This document shows positions 1 through 6,583 of a DNA stretch of 6,610 nucleotides, one piece after another. Under the pieces are notes generated by a model. That model searched no databases. It saw only the letters and a program-made list of their open reading frames with translations, and had not been told where the DNA came from. The position numbers and the translations under genes are program-made. Position 1 is the first letter of the stretch. Every line of letters starts with the position of its first letter. The DNA is from Marinobacterium sp. xm-d-530 (GTDB taxonomy: Bacteria > Pseudomonadota > Gammaproteobacteria > Pseudomonadales > Balneatricaceae), in assembly GCA_949499045.1 (NCBI GenBank), contig CATEEE010000175.1:1-6610 (forward strand), in the 5' to 3' direction.

Positions 1-1182
1 CTAGGTAAACAGCTGAATCTGTTCCACCTTCAGGAAGAGGCACCGGGTATGGTGTTCTGGCATCCGAATGGTTGGACGCTTTGGCAGGCGGTAGAGCAGT
101 ACATGCGTGAACAGCAGCGCAAGCGTGGCTACCAGGAGATTAAAACGCCACAGGTAGTAGAGCGTACGCTGTGGGAAAAATCAGGCCACTGGGATAAGTT
201 CCAAGAGCAGATGTTTACGACTCACTCTGAGAGTCGCGACTTTGCCGTAAAACCGATGAACTGCCCATGTCACATCCAAGTGTTCAACCAAGGTTTGCGT
301 TCTTACCGTGACCTTCCGTTGCGTATGGCAGAGTTTGGTTCTTGTCACCGTAACGAGCCTTCAGGCGCACTGCACGGCATCATGCGTGTCCGTGGCTTTG
401 TTCAGGATGATGGCCACACGTTCTGTGCGGAAGACTCTATTCAATCTGAAGTGGCTGAATTCATCGACTTCCTACATGAGGTTTACACTGACTTCGGCTT
501 TAGCGACATTATTTACAAGCTATCAACACGACCAGAGCAGCGTGTAGGTTCTGATGAAGTGTGGGATAAGGCCGAAAAAGCGTTGGCTGATGCGTTGGAC
601 GCAGCGGGTCTGGATTGGGAAGAGTTGCCGGGTGAAGGTGCCTTCTACGGTCCTAAGATCGAATTCTCTCTTCGTGATTGTCTCGGTCGAGTGTGGCAGT
701 GTGGTACAATTCAGGTCGACTTCTCGATGCCGGGCCGTCTTGATGCACAGTTTGTAAACGAGAAGGGTGATCGTGAAACTCCGGTTATGCTTCACCGCGC
801 CATTCTTGGTTCGTTTGAACGATTCATCGGTATTTTGATCGAACACTACGCAGGTGCACTGCCAACTTGGCTATCACCGGTGCAAGTGGCGGTCATGAAT
901 ATCACGGATAAACAGTCAGATTTTGTCAATGAAGTGGTGTCTAAACTGCAAAATAGCGGTGTTAGAGCAATTTCGGACTTGAGAAATGAGAAGATCGGCT
1001 TTAAAATCCGCGAGCGCACTCTACAGAAAATCCCTTATCTTCTAGTAATCGGCGATAAAGAAGTTGAATCTGGCAGCGTTGCTGTACGCACACGCACAGG
1101 TGAAGATATGGGTGTATATAGTGTTGAAGACTTTGCTAACTTGTTGATTCAAGAGAATAATCGCAAAGGTCGCAGCGAATAA
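1..1182 (+). CDS. thrS: Threonyl-tRNA synthetase, C-terminal part (5' end outside window)
   Basis: Cytoplasmic class II synthetase that activates threonine with ATP and charges tRNA-Thr. The reading frame is open from base 1, so the ATG at 49 is an internal methionine (EEAPGMVFWH), not the start. The visible 393 residues are roughly the last 60% of a protein that is 642 residues in E. coli; the TGS and editing domains lie outside the window. Zinc and threonine-site ligands are all present: Cys in MNCPCH (visible residue 88), His in QDDGH (139) and His in MLHRAILG (265). Their spacing matches E. coli Cys334, His385 and His511. Class II motif 2 is seen in AEFGSCHRNEPSG and motif 3 in the HRAILGSFERF segment. 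The anticodon-binding domain starts near LSPVQVAVMNITD and carries DLRNEKIGFKIRE. The stop TAA lies 23 nt before infC, so the two are probably co-transcribed. Identification is certain; only the N-terminus is missing. Confidence 0.98.
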   Translation, partial: LGKQLNLFHLQEEAPGMVFWHPNGWTLWQAVEQYMREQQRKRGYQEIKTPQVVERTLWEKSGHWDKFQEQMFTTHSESRDFAVKPMNCPCHIQVFNQGLRSYRDLPLRMAEFGSCHRNEPSGALHGIMRVRGFVQDDGHTFCAEDSIQSEVAEFIDFLHEVYTDFGFSDIIYKLSTRPEQRVGSDEVWDKAEKALADALDAAGLDWEELPGEGAFYGPKIEFSLRDCLGRVWQCGTIQVDFSMPGRLDAQFVNEKGDRETPVMLHRAILGSFERFIGILIEHYAGALPTWLSPVQVAVMNITDKQSDFVNEVVSKLQNSGVRAISDLRNEKIGFKIRERTLQKIPYLLVIGDKEVESGSVAVRTRTGEDMGVYSVEDFANLLIQENNRKGRSE

Positions 1183-1190
1183 AAACGCTT

Positions 1191-1196
1191 TAGGAG
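1191..1196 (+). promoter_or_regulatory. Shine-Dalgarno of infC, deciding the ATC start
   Basis: TAGGAG sits 9 nt before the ATC at 1206 and is the only good ribosome-binding site between thrS and the conserved IF3 sequence. The TTG at 1239 is preceded by AAAAGAA-type sequence with no useful SD at the right distance. The in-frame ATA at 1200 is only 3 nt from the SD, which is too close. Confidence 0.75.
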
Positions 1197-1205
1197 AAAA
1201 TAGCT

Positions 1206-1739
1206 ATCAAGCGTGATAATAAACGCGGTCAAAAGAATTTGCCGCCAATTAATGAGAATATCCGAGCTCGTGAGTGTCGTTTAATCGGCGCTGACGGTGA
1301 GCAGGTTGGTGTTGTAAGCCTAAATGACGCGCTTCGCGCGGCTGAAGAGGCAGGATTGGATCTGGTTCAGATTTCCGATTCCGACCCAATCGTTTGTAAG
1401 GTGATGGACTACGGTAAGCACCTATACGATCAAAAGAAACGTGCAAATGAGGCTAAGAAAAAACAGACTCAGATGCAGGTTAAAGAGATTAAGTTCCGTC
1501 CAGGGACTGATATTGGGGATTATCAGGTAAAACTACGCAACCTGATACGTTTCCTTGAAAGTGGAGATAAGACCAAGATTACGATTCGCTTCCGCGGTCG
1601 TGAGATGGCGCACCAGGAGCTCGGAATGGAGCTTCTTAAGCGAGTTGAAGCGGATTTGACAGACTACGGTACTGTTGAAGCCCGTCCTAAACTTGAAGGT
1701 CGTCAGATGGTCATGGTCATAGCTCCTAAGAAAAAGTAG
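1206..1739 (+). CDS. infC: Translation initiation factor IF-3 (non-canonical ATC start)
   Basis: IF3 binds the 30S subunit, prevents premature 50S joining and proofreads the start codon and initiator tRNA. From ATC at 1206 the product is 177 residues, beginning (M)KRDNKRGQKNLPPINENIRARE, close to the usual 175-180. Starting at TTG 1239 would remove 11 basic residues that Pseudomonas-type IF3 proteins also have ahead of PINENI. The N-domain runs to about residue 75 (LIGADGEQVGVVSL, VMDYGKHLYDQKK). A lysine-rich linker follows, then the C-domain from about residue 91 (VKEIKFRPGT, FRGREMAHQELGMELLKRV, EGRQMVMVIAPKKK). E. coli infC starts with AUU, and IF3 represses its own mRNA because it discriminates against that codon; ATC belongs to the same discriminated class, so the same autoregulation is inferred here. 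Upstream in-frame codons before ATC are GCT and ATA. No ATG is available in frame at the 5' end. Confidence 0.93.
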   Translation: MKRDNKRGQKNLPPINENIRARECRLIGADGEQVGVVSLNDALRAAEEAGLDLVQISDSDPIVCKVMDYGKHLYDQKKRANEAKKKQTQMQVKEIKFRPGTDIGDYQVKLRNLIRFLESGDKTKITIRFRGREMAHQELGMELLKRVEADLTDYGTVEARPKLEGRQMVMVIAPKKK

Positions 1740-1752
1740 TTGGTTCCAAACT

Positions 1753-1791
1753 AAGGCCTGCCGTGCCATCCAGTATGGTGTTGCAGGTTTT
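1753..1791 (+). promoter_or_regulatory. Long hairpin in the infC-rpmI gap; possible L20 operator or weak attenuator
   Basis: AAGGCCTGC (1753-1761) can pair with GCAGGTTTT (1783-1791), using two G-T pairs. The inner arm GTGCCAT (1763-1769) pairs with ATGGTGT (1775-1781), with a single C-T mismatch at 1762/1782 and a five-base loop CCAGT. The stem is about 17 positions long with one interruption, and its 3' arm ends in four T. In E. coli this part of the mRNA carries the sites where L20 binds to repress rpmI-rplT translation, so an L20 operator is the natural reading. Resemblance to the 23S rRNA site could not be tested by eye. The T run is short for a terminator, and rpmI has no obvious promoter after it, so at most partial termination is expected. 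Confidence 0.5.
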
Positions 1792-1833
1792 GTTCGTTCC
1801 AACAGATAACTAACGAATGCGTGGAGAAAGTAA

Positions 1834-2028
1834 ATGCCAAAGATTAAATCTGTCCGCGGTGCGGCAAAGCGTTTCAAGAAGACTGCTAATGGCTTCAAGC
1901 ACAAGCAAGCCTTCAAAAGTCACATTCTGACCAAGAAGACTACTAAGCGTAAGCGTCAGCTACGCCCAATGCTTCAGGTACATGCAGCTGACCAGGCTCT
2001 GGTTAAGCGCATGCTTCCATACATTTAA
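1834..2028 (+). CDS. rpmI: 50S ribosomal protein L35
   Basis: Small basic protein of the large ribosomal subunit, 64 residues, the standard length for bL35 (65 in E. coli). The signature MPKIKSVRGAAKRFKKT opens the protein, HILTKKTTKRKRQLRP lies in the middle, and the C-terminus is the expected LPYI. The start ATG has GGAG 7 nt upstream (1823-1826). rplT follows after 32 nt. In E. coli L20 represses rpmI translation and rplT is controlled by coupling to it; the hairpin upstream of this gene sits at the matching place. The mid-region reads TANGFKHKQAFKSH, one residue shorter than E. coli there, which is ordinary variation. Confidence 0.98.
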   Translation: MPKIKSVRGAAKRFKKTANGFKHKQAFKSHILTKKTTKRKRQLRPMLQVHAADQALVKRMLPYI

Positions 2029-2060
2029 TTGGTCACGAATAGGATTAAGAAGGAGTCACT

Positions 2061-2417
2061 ATGCCTCGCGTAAAACGTGGTGTACAAGCGCGTGCACGTC
2101 ATAAAAAAGTATTGAAACAAGCTAAAGGTTACTACGGCGCTCGTAGTCGAGTATTCCGTGTAGCTAAACAAGCTGTCATCAAAGCGGGTCAGTACGCTTA
2201 CCGTGACCGCCGTCAGCGCAAACGTCAGTTCCGTGCTCTGTGGATTGCTCGTATTAACGCAGCAGCTCGCATCAATGGTTTGTCGTACAGCCGTCTGATC
2301 GCTGGCCTTAAAAAGGCTAACGTAGAGATCGACCGTAAGGTACTGGCTGATCTGGCAGTGCATCAACAAACAGCGTTTACCGCTGTTGTTGAAAAAGCAA
2401 AAGCAGCACTAGCCTAA
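2061..2417 (+). CDS. rplT: 50S ribosomal protein L20
   Basis: bL20 binds 23S rRNA early in large-subunit assembly, and in E. coli it also represses its own operon. The product is 118 residues, the standard length. The long basic N-terminal extension that threads into rRNA is intact (MPRVKRGVQARARHKKVLKQ, then GYYGARSRVFRVAKQAV and YAYRDRRQRKRQFRALWIARINAAAR). The globular C-terminal domain ends in VEKAKAALA as in E. coli. A strong SD, AAGGAG (2050-2055), lies 5 nt before the ATG. The gene is followed by a 102-nt regulatory gap with a terminator-like hairpin, so part of the transcription from upstream probably ends there. Confidence 0.98.
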   Translation: MPRVKRGVQARARHKKVLKQAKGYYGARSRVFRVAKQAVIKAGQYAYRDRRQRKRQFRALWIARINAAARINGLSYSRLIAGLKKANVEIDRKVLADLAVHQQTAFTAVVEKAKAALA

Positions 2418-2423
2418 GACAAT

Positions 2424-2466
2424 CTTCACCCTAGGGTGATGAATTGATCGACTCAGATAGGGGAAG
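2424..2466 (+). promoter_or_regulatory. Possible antiterminator pairing plus 14-nt palindrome upstream of pheS
   Basis: TCACCCTAGGGTGA (2426-2439) is a perfect palindrome that can fold as a 5-bp hairpin with a CTAG loop. The overlapping segment CTTC-A-CCCTA (2424-2433) can instead pair with TAGGGGAAG (2458-2466), the 5' arm of the downstream terminator, with one bulged A. These pairings exclude one another, as expected for an attenuator with a competing antiterminator. No trigger is visible: the only ATG in the gap (2439) encodes Met-Asn and stops, and no Phe-rich leader peptide exists. The function is inferred from pairing alone. Confidence 0.35.
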
Positions 2467-2490
2467 GGTGCTCGCTCTTCCCCTATTTTT
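2457..2490 (+). terminator. Rho-independent terminator / attenuator between rplT and pheS
   Basis: ATAGGGGAAG (2457-2466) pairs perfectly with CTTCCCCTAT (2477-2486), giving a 10-bp stem with a 10-nt loop, followed by T at 2486-2490. This is a textbook intrinsic terminator. It lies 39 nt after the rplT stop and 29 nt before the pheS start. In E. coli the same gap holds the pheM leader and attenuator that control pheST. Either some read-through supplies pheST or an internal promoter exists; I see no convincing promoter after the hairpin. Confidence 0.88.
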
Positions 2491-2519
2491 GTATTTGGAC
2501 CCAGAGAGTGGAGCCGTAA

Positions 2520-3503
2520 ATGGAAAATCTTGACGCCCTGTTGGCGGAAGGAAAAGCCGCTGCAGAAGCAGCGAGCGATGTAAAAACATTGGATGAAGTT
2601 CGTGTTCAGTATCTAGGTAAGAAGGGGCACCTTACCCAGCTATTGAAAGGGCTTGGAAAGTTATCAAACGAAGAGCGTCCTGCTGCAGGTGCGCGCATCA
2701 ACGTCGCCAAAGAAGCGTTGTCAGATGTGCTGAATACGCGTAAGAGTCTGCTTGAAAATGCAGCACTTGAAGCGAAATTGGCTGCAGAGAAAGTGGATGT
2801 GACTCTTCCGGGCCGTCAGCCAGAGTTGGGTGGTCTACACCCTGTGACAAAAACGATGGATCGCATTGAGGCGTTCTTCAGTCGTATCGGTTACTCGGTA
2901 GAAGAGGGACCCGAGATCGAAGACGATTACCACAACTTCGAAGCGCTTAATATTCCTTCGCACCACCCGGCGCGTGCGATGCACGATACTTTCTATTTTG
3001 ACGCTCACCGTCTGTTAAGAACTCACACCTCTCCCGTGCAGGTTCGTACAATGGAGGCTCAGAAGCCACCCATTCGTATCATCTGTCCAGGTCGCGTCTA
3101 CCGTTGCGACTACGATCAGACCCACTCACCGATGTTCCACCAGGTCGAAGGTTTGATCATCGACAAGAACATCAGTTTTGCGGATCTTAAAGGCACGCTA
3201 GAGCAGTTCTTACGTGAATTCTTTGAAGAGGATGTTCGTGTCCGTTTCCGTCCATCTTACTTCCCATTCACAGAGCCTTCTATTGAAGTCGATATCGATC
3301 GTGGTGATGGTAAGTGGTTAGAGGTATTGGGTTGTGGCATGGTTCACCCGAAAGTACTTGAGATGTCAGGTATCGACTCTGAAGAGTACACCGGATTTGC
3401 CTTTGGTATGGGAGTAGAGCGTTTCGCAATGCTACGTTATGGCGTTGACGATCTACGACTATTCTTTGAAAACGATCTGCGCTTCCTAAGTCAGTTCAAC
3501 TAA
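2520..3503 (+). CDS. pheS: Phenylalanyl-tRNA synthetase alpha subunit
   Basis: Catalytic subunit of the cytoplasmic (alpha-beta)2 PheRS, which activates phenylalanine and charges tRNA-Phe. The length is 327 residues, the same as E. coli PheS. An N-terminal coiled-coil arm that contacts tRNA spans about residues 1-85 and includes VQYLGKKGHLTQLLK. The class II catalytic core follows: motif 1 around GLHPVTKTMDRIEAFF, EIEDDYHNFEALNIP, HPARAMHDTFYF, and motif 2 around GRVYRCDYDQTHSPMFHQVEG. Motif 3 is FAFGMGVERFAMLRYG. Ala294, within FAFGMG, is the residue that sizes the phenylalanine pocket in E. coli, and it is unchanged. GGAG (2510-2513) lies 6 nt before the ATG. pheT starts 31 nt after the stop. 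Expression is probably tuned by the hairpin just upstream. Confidence 0.98.
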   Translation: MENLDALLAEGKAAAEAASDVKTLDEVRVQYLGKKGHLTQLLKGLGKLSNEERPAAGARINVAKEALSDVLNTRKSLLENAALEAKLAAEKVDVTLPGRQPELGGLHPVTKTMDRIEAFFSRIGYSVEEGPEIEDDYHNFEALNIPSHHPARAMHDTFYFDAHRLLRTHTSPVQVRTMEAQKPPIRIICPGRVYRCDYDQTHSPMFHQVEGLIIDKNISFADLKGTLEQFLREFFEEDVRVRFRPSYFPFTEPSIEVDIDRGDGKWLEVLGCGMVHPKVLEMSGIDSEEYTGFAFGMGVERFAMLRYGVDDLRLFFENDLRFLSQFN

Positions 3504-3534
3504 TTCAGCCGATAGCAGACGAGAGTATTTAACT

Positions 3535-5913
3535 ATGAAATTCAGTGAACAGTGGTTACGTGAACTGGTTCAGCCTGCCATCGATACGCAGGGATTAGCA
3601 GATCAACTGAGCCTAGCCGGCCTTGAAGTTGATGAGATTGAATCGGTTGCCAAAGAGTTTTCCGGTGTTGTTGTCGGTGAAGTGTTGAGTGCCGAGCAGC
3701 ATCCAGACGCTGACAAACTTCGCGTATGTCAGGTGAGCGACGGCAATGAAACCTTCCAGGTGGTGTGTGGTGCCCCCAACGCCCGTGCTGGAATTAAGAC
3801 CGCTTTTGCAACGGTCGGTGCTGTATTACCCGGTAACTTCAAGATTAAAAAAGCCAAGCTTCGTGGTGTTGAATCCATGGGTATGCTCTGTGCTGAGGAT
3901 GAGCTAGGTCTGTCGGATGATCATGGTGGCATTATGGAGCTTCCAGCCGATGCACCAGTCGGTCAGAGTGTTCGTGACTATCTCAATCTAGAAGATATGA
4001 TCATCGACGTTGATTTAACGCCTAACCGTGGTGACTGCCTAGGTATGGTAGGCATGGCGCGTGAAGTGGGTGTTCTGAACAAAGCGGCTGTAGCTGACAT
4101 CGACTGCTCCGCTGTTGCAGCGACCATTGATGATACCGTTTCGATCGAGCTTAAAGCGCCTGCGGCCTGTCCTCGTTATTTGGGTCGTGTTATCCGTGGC
4201 ATCGATATCAATACGCAGACGCCACGTTGGATGGTTGAGCGACTAGAGCGTTCTGGTGTTCGTTCTATCGATCCAGTGGTCGATGTAACCAACTACGTGC
4301 TGCTTGAACTTGGCCAGCCAATGCATGCTTTTGATCTTAACAAGATTGAAGGTGGTATTCGTGTTCGTATGGCTGAGCAGGGCGAAGCATTGACGCTGCT
4401 GGATGGTAGTGAGATTAAGTTGAATGCCGACACTCTAGTGATTGCTGATCACAATAAAGCGATTGCGATGGCTGGCATCATGGGGGGCGGCAACTCAGAA
4501 GTCTCTGAAGCGAGTAACGATATACTGCTTGAGTGTGCCTACTTTGATCCCATTGCTATTGCAGGTCGAGCGCGTAATTACGGTCTTCACACCGATGCAT
4601 CACATCGCTACGAGCGTGGTGTTGATTGGCAACTACAGGCGCGTGCCATTGAGCGTGCGACAGCGTTGCTGCTTGATATTGTTGGCGGTGAGGTTGGTCC
4701 AGTTATTCAAGCTGTTTCAGAAGCGAATTTACCTAAGCCAGTTGCGCTTGAACTGCGTCACCAGCGTGTGACTGATATGTTAGCACTTGAGATTCCGTCT
4801 GCGGAGATCGAAGAGATCCTAACGCGTCTGGGTCTTCAGTTGCGTGCTAATGGTGATGGTTCTTGGATGGTTGCAGTACCGAGTTACCGATTCGATATCA
4901 GCATTGAAGTTGATCTTATTGAAGAGATTGCGCGCGTATACGGCTACAACAATCTTCCGTCAAACACACCGCGTGCAGAGCTTCCTTTACCGTCTATCAA
5001 AGAGTCGAAACTAACGGCTAGCATCGTGAGACGTCATCTTGTGTCTCGTGGTTACCAAGAGGCGATTACCTACAGCTTTATCGAAGCGGGGCTTGCTAAA
5101 CAGTTTGATGATCAGAATGAAGCGGTTGCGCTTGCCAACCCTATCTCTGCAGAGATGGCGGTTATGCGTACCACTATTTGGCCGGGTCTATCGAAAGCCG
5201 TTGCTTACAACCAGGCACGCCAACAGAGCCGAGTTCGTCTGTTCGAAATTGGACAGTGCTTCATTGCTAATGGCGATGACCTTGAGCAAGAGAACAGCCT
5301 AGCGGGTATCATCTCGGGTAACCGTTCTCCAGAGTCTTGGATGGGTAAGAGCGATAAGGTCGATTTCTTTGATATCAAAGGTGATCTTGAGTCCTTATTC
5401 TCTTTAGGTGGTGATGCAAGTGAGTTTAGCTTGGTTGCAGATACGCACCATGCACTTCACCCGGGACAGTCAGCTCGCATTGAAAAAGCGGGTGTGACAG
5501 TGGGTTGGGTGGGTGCAATGCACCCAAGCCTACAAAAGAGCTTAGATCTTACAGGTCCTGTTTATCTGTTCGAGATTAAGCTATCGGCTTTACTAGAAGG
5601 GCGTCTACCTCGCTTTGCAAGTCTCTCTAAATTCCCTGAGTCACGTCGTGACTTGGCGATGGTGATAGGCTCTGAAGTGAGCTTTGATTCAGTTCGTTCT
5701 ATTGCGCAGTCAGAAGCGGGTGAGTTCCTGAAAGAGGTGACCCTATTTGACGTATATACCGGCCAAGGTATTGAAGATGGACAAAAAAGTCTGGCTCTTG
5801 GCTTGACCTGGCAGCACCCATCGCGCACTCTTAACGAAGAAGAGATCAATGCATCTGTACAAGCGGTCGTTGAAAAACTGACCACTGATCTGGGTGCAGT
5901 ATTGCGAGATTAA
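3535..5913 (+). CDS. pheT: Phenylalanyl-tRNA synthetase beta subunit
   Basis: Partner of PheS; it recognises tRNA-Phe and hydrolyses mischarged Tyr-tRNA-Phe. The length is 792 residues (795 in E. coli). Domains in order: N-terminal B1 segment (MKFSEQWLRELV); EMAP-II-like tRNA-binding domain about 39-148 (GVVVGEVLSAEQHPDADKLRV, VVCGAPNARAGI, KLRGVESMGMLC); B3/B4 editing domain about 210-380 (RSIDPVVDVTNYVLLELGQP, MHAFD near 263, IMGGGNSEV, HTDASHRYERGVD). B5 spans about 400-475 (SYRFDISIEVDLIEEIARVYGYNN), followed by the catalytic-like core (GYQEAITYSF, NPISAEMAVMRTTIWPGL, HPGQSARIEKAG). The C-terminal ferredoxin-fold anticodon-binding domain runs from about 700 (SKFPESRRDLAMVIG, LFDVYTGQGI, SRTLNEEEI). 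The SD is modest, GAGAG at 3521-3525, 9 nt before the ATG. No domain is missing, so editing should be functional. Confidence 0.98.
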   Translation: MKFSEQWLRELVQPAIDTQGLADQLSLAGLEVDEIESVAKEFSGVVVGEVLSAEQHPDADKLRVCQVSDGNETFQVVCGAPNARAGIKTAFATVGAVLPGNFKIKKAKLRGVESMGMLCAEDELGLSDDHGGIMELPADAPVGQSVRDYLNLEDMIIDVDLTPNRGDCLGMVGMAREVGVLNKAAVADIDCSAVAATIDDTVSIELKAPAACPRYLGRVIRGIDINTQTPRWMVERLERSGVRSIDPVVDVTNYVLLELGQPMHAFDLNKIEGGIRVRMAEQGEALTLLDGSEIKLNADTLVIADHNKAIAMAGIMGGGNSEVSEASNDILLECAYFDPIAIAGRARNYGLHTDASHRYERGVDWQLQARAIERATALLLDIVGGEVGPVIQAVSEANLPKPVALELRHQRVTDMLALEIPSAEIEEILTRLGLQLRANGDGSWMVAVPSYRFDISIEVDLIEEIARVYGYNNLPSNTPRAELPLPSIKESKLTASIVRRHLVSRGYQEAITYSFIEAGLAKQFDDQNEAVALANPISAEMAVMRTTIWPGLSKAVAYNQARQQSRVRLFEIGQCFIANGDDLEQENSLAGIISGNRSPESWMGKSDKVDFFDIKGDLESLFSLGGDASEFSLVADTHHALHPGQSARIEKAGVTVGWVGAMHPSLQKSLDLTGPVYLFEIKLSALLEGRLPRFASLSKFPESRRDLAMVIGSEVSFDSVRSIAQSEAGEFLKEVTLFDVYTGQGIEDGQKSLALGLTWQHPSRTLNEEEINASVQAVVEKLTTDLGAVLRD

Positions 5914-5933
5914 ACCTAATACAGGGGTTTGGT

Positions 5934-6236
5934 ATGAGTGCGTTAACAAAAGCGGATATGGCAGAGCGTCTTTTTGAAGAGCTGGGTCTAAACAAACGCG
6001 AAGCGAAAGAGATGGTTGAGTCGATGTTCGACGAGATCAAAGAGAGTCTTTCGCATAACGAGCATGTCAAACTCTCTGGTTTTGGAAATTTTGATCTGCG
6101 TGATAAGCGACAACGTCCTGGACGTAACCCTAAGACGGGTGAAGAGGTGCCAATCTCTGCCCGTCGTGTGGTGACCTTCCGTCCTGGGCAGAAGCTTAAA
6201 GAGCGAGTAGAGCTGCATTCAGCTAAGCAACAATAA
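5934..6236 (+). CDS. ihfA: Integration host factor alpha subunit
   Basis: Nucleoid-associated protein that pairs with IHF beta (gene not in this window) and bends DNA sharply at specific sites. It acts in sigma-54 promoter activation, recombination and replication. The product has 100 residues (99 in E. coli, which lacks the Ser after Met). The alpha-type N-terminal helices (ALTKADMAERLFEELGLNKREAKEMVE) precede the dimer core KLSGFGNFDLRDK. The beta-arm GRNPKTGEEVPI carries the DNA-intercalating proline, then ARRVVTFRPGQKLKERVE. These features fit alpha rather than beta or HU. AGGGG (5923-5927) lies 6 nt before the ATG, which is 20 nt past the pheT stop. The stop overlaps the start of the next gene. 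E. coli ihfA also has a promoter inside pheT; I could not support one here. Confidence 0.97.
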   Translation: MSALTKADMAERLFEELGLNKREAKEMVESMFDEIKESLSHNEHVKLSGFGNFDLRDKRQRPGRNPKTGEEVPISARRVVTFRPGQKLKERVELHSAKQQ

Positions 6237-6583
6237 TGTCGAGTGATCTTCCAACCATCCCAACCAAGCGTTACTTTACGATTGGTGAAGTCAGCAAACT
6301 GTGCGATCTAAAGCCCCATGTGCTTCGCTATTGGGAGCAAGAGTTCGATCAAATAGAGCCTGTTAAGCGCAGTAATCGTCGTTATTATCAGCACCAAGAT
6401 ATCCTCCTGATTCGTGAAATTAAGGCCCTTCTCTATGAGCAAGGATTAACCATTGCGGGTGCTAAACAGTATCTGACAGCGGGTAATACATACGATGATC
6501 AAGGTCGTTATAAGCAATTGATTCGCCAATCAATTACTGAATTAGAAGATATTCTTAAATCGATGAGAATTAACGGCAGTTAG
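6236..6583 (+). CDS. Small MerR-family transcriptional regulator next to ihfA
   Basis: A 115-residue protein with an N-terminal MerR winged helix-turn-helix at about residues 13-82. The recognition region reads YFTIGEVSKLCDLKPHVLRYWEQEF, the wing carries the family's NRRYY (47-51), and IREIKALLYEQGLTIAGAK follows. The remaining 30 or so residues (YKQLIRQSITELEDILKSM) look like the short dimerisation coiled coil. There is no C-terminal effector domain and only one cysteine (Cys23), so it is not a typical mercury-, copper- or zinc-type metal sensor. Its ATG overlaps the ihfA TAA (TAATG) with no strong SD, which suggests translational coupling to ihfA. From memory, Pseudomonas and relatives keep a close homologue at this same position; its ligand and targets are unknown to me. 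Nothing in this window shows its operator. Confidence 0.93.
   Translation: MSSDLPTIPTKRYFTIGEVSKLCDLKPHVLRYWEQEFDQIEPVKRSNRRYYQHQDILLIREIKALLYEQGLTIAGAKQYLTAGNTYDDQGRYKQLIRQSITELEDILKSMRINGS

Noticed and set aside
49..51. ATG at 49 as the start of thrS
   Set aside because: The frame is open to base 1 and the residues before it (LFHLQEEAPG) match conserved ThrRS sequence, so the gene is cut by the window edge.
262..273. MNCPCH instead of the E. coli MNCPGH at the ThrRS zinc site, looking like an extra zinc ligand
   Set aside because: From memory MNCPCH is the usual form in Pseudomonas and many other bacteria; the three true ligands are in place.
523..846. Antisense and out-of-frame ORFs inside thrS, and similar ones inside rplT, pheT and ihfA
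   Set aside because: They lie wholly within well-identified genes, resemble no family I know and have no supporting start signals; they are shadows of the coding strand.
1079..1120. Promoter for infC inside thrS (TATATA near 1114)
   Set aside because: The nearest -35-like TTGCTG is about 29 nt upstream of the -10-like element, too far; the A/T run is explained by codons.
2439..2447. pheM-like leader peptide starting at ATG 2439
   Set aside because: It reads Met-Asn-stop with no Phe codons, so it cannot work like the E. coli leader.
5747..5774. Promoter for ihfA inside pheT: TTGACG with TATTGA 16 nt downstream
   Set aside because: The -35 is good but the -10 is poor, and the bases encode the conserved LFDVYTGQG segment of PheT; not enough to call.
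5885..5899. LexA-like CTG...CAG box before ihfA, as SOS control is reported for E. coli himA
   Set aside because: The spacing is 9 nt, not 10, and the flanks do not match the LexA consensus.
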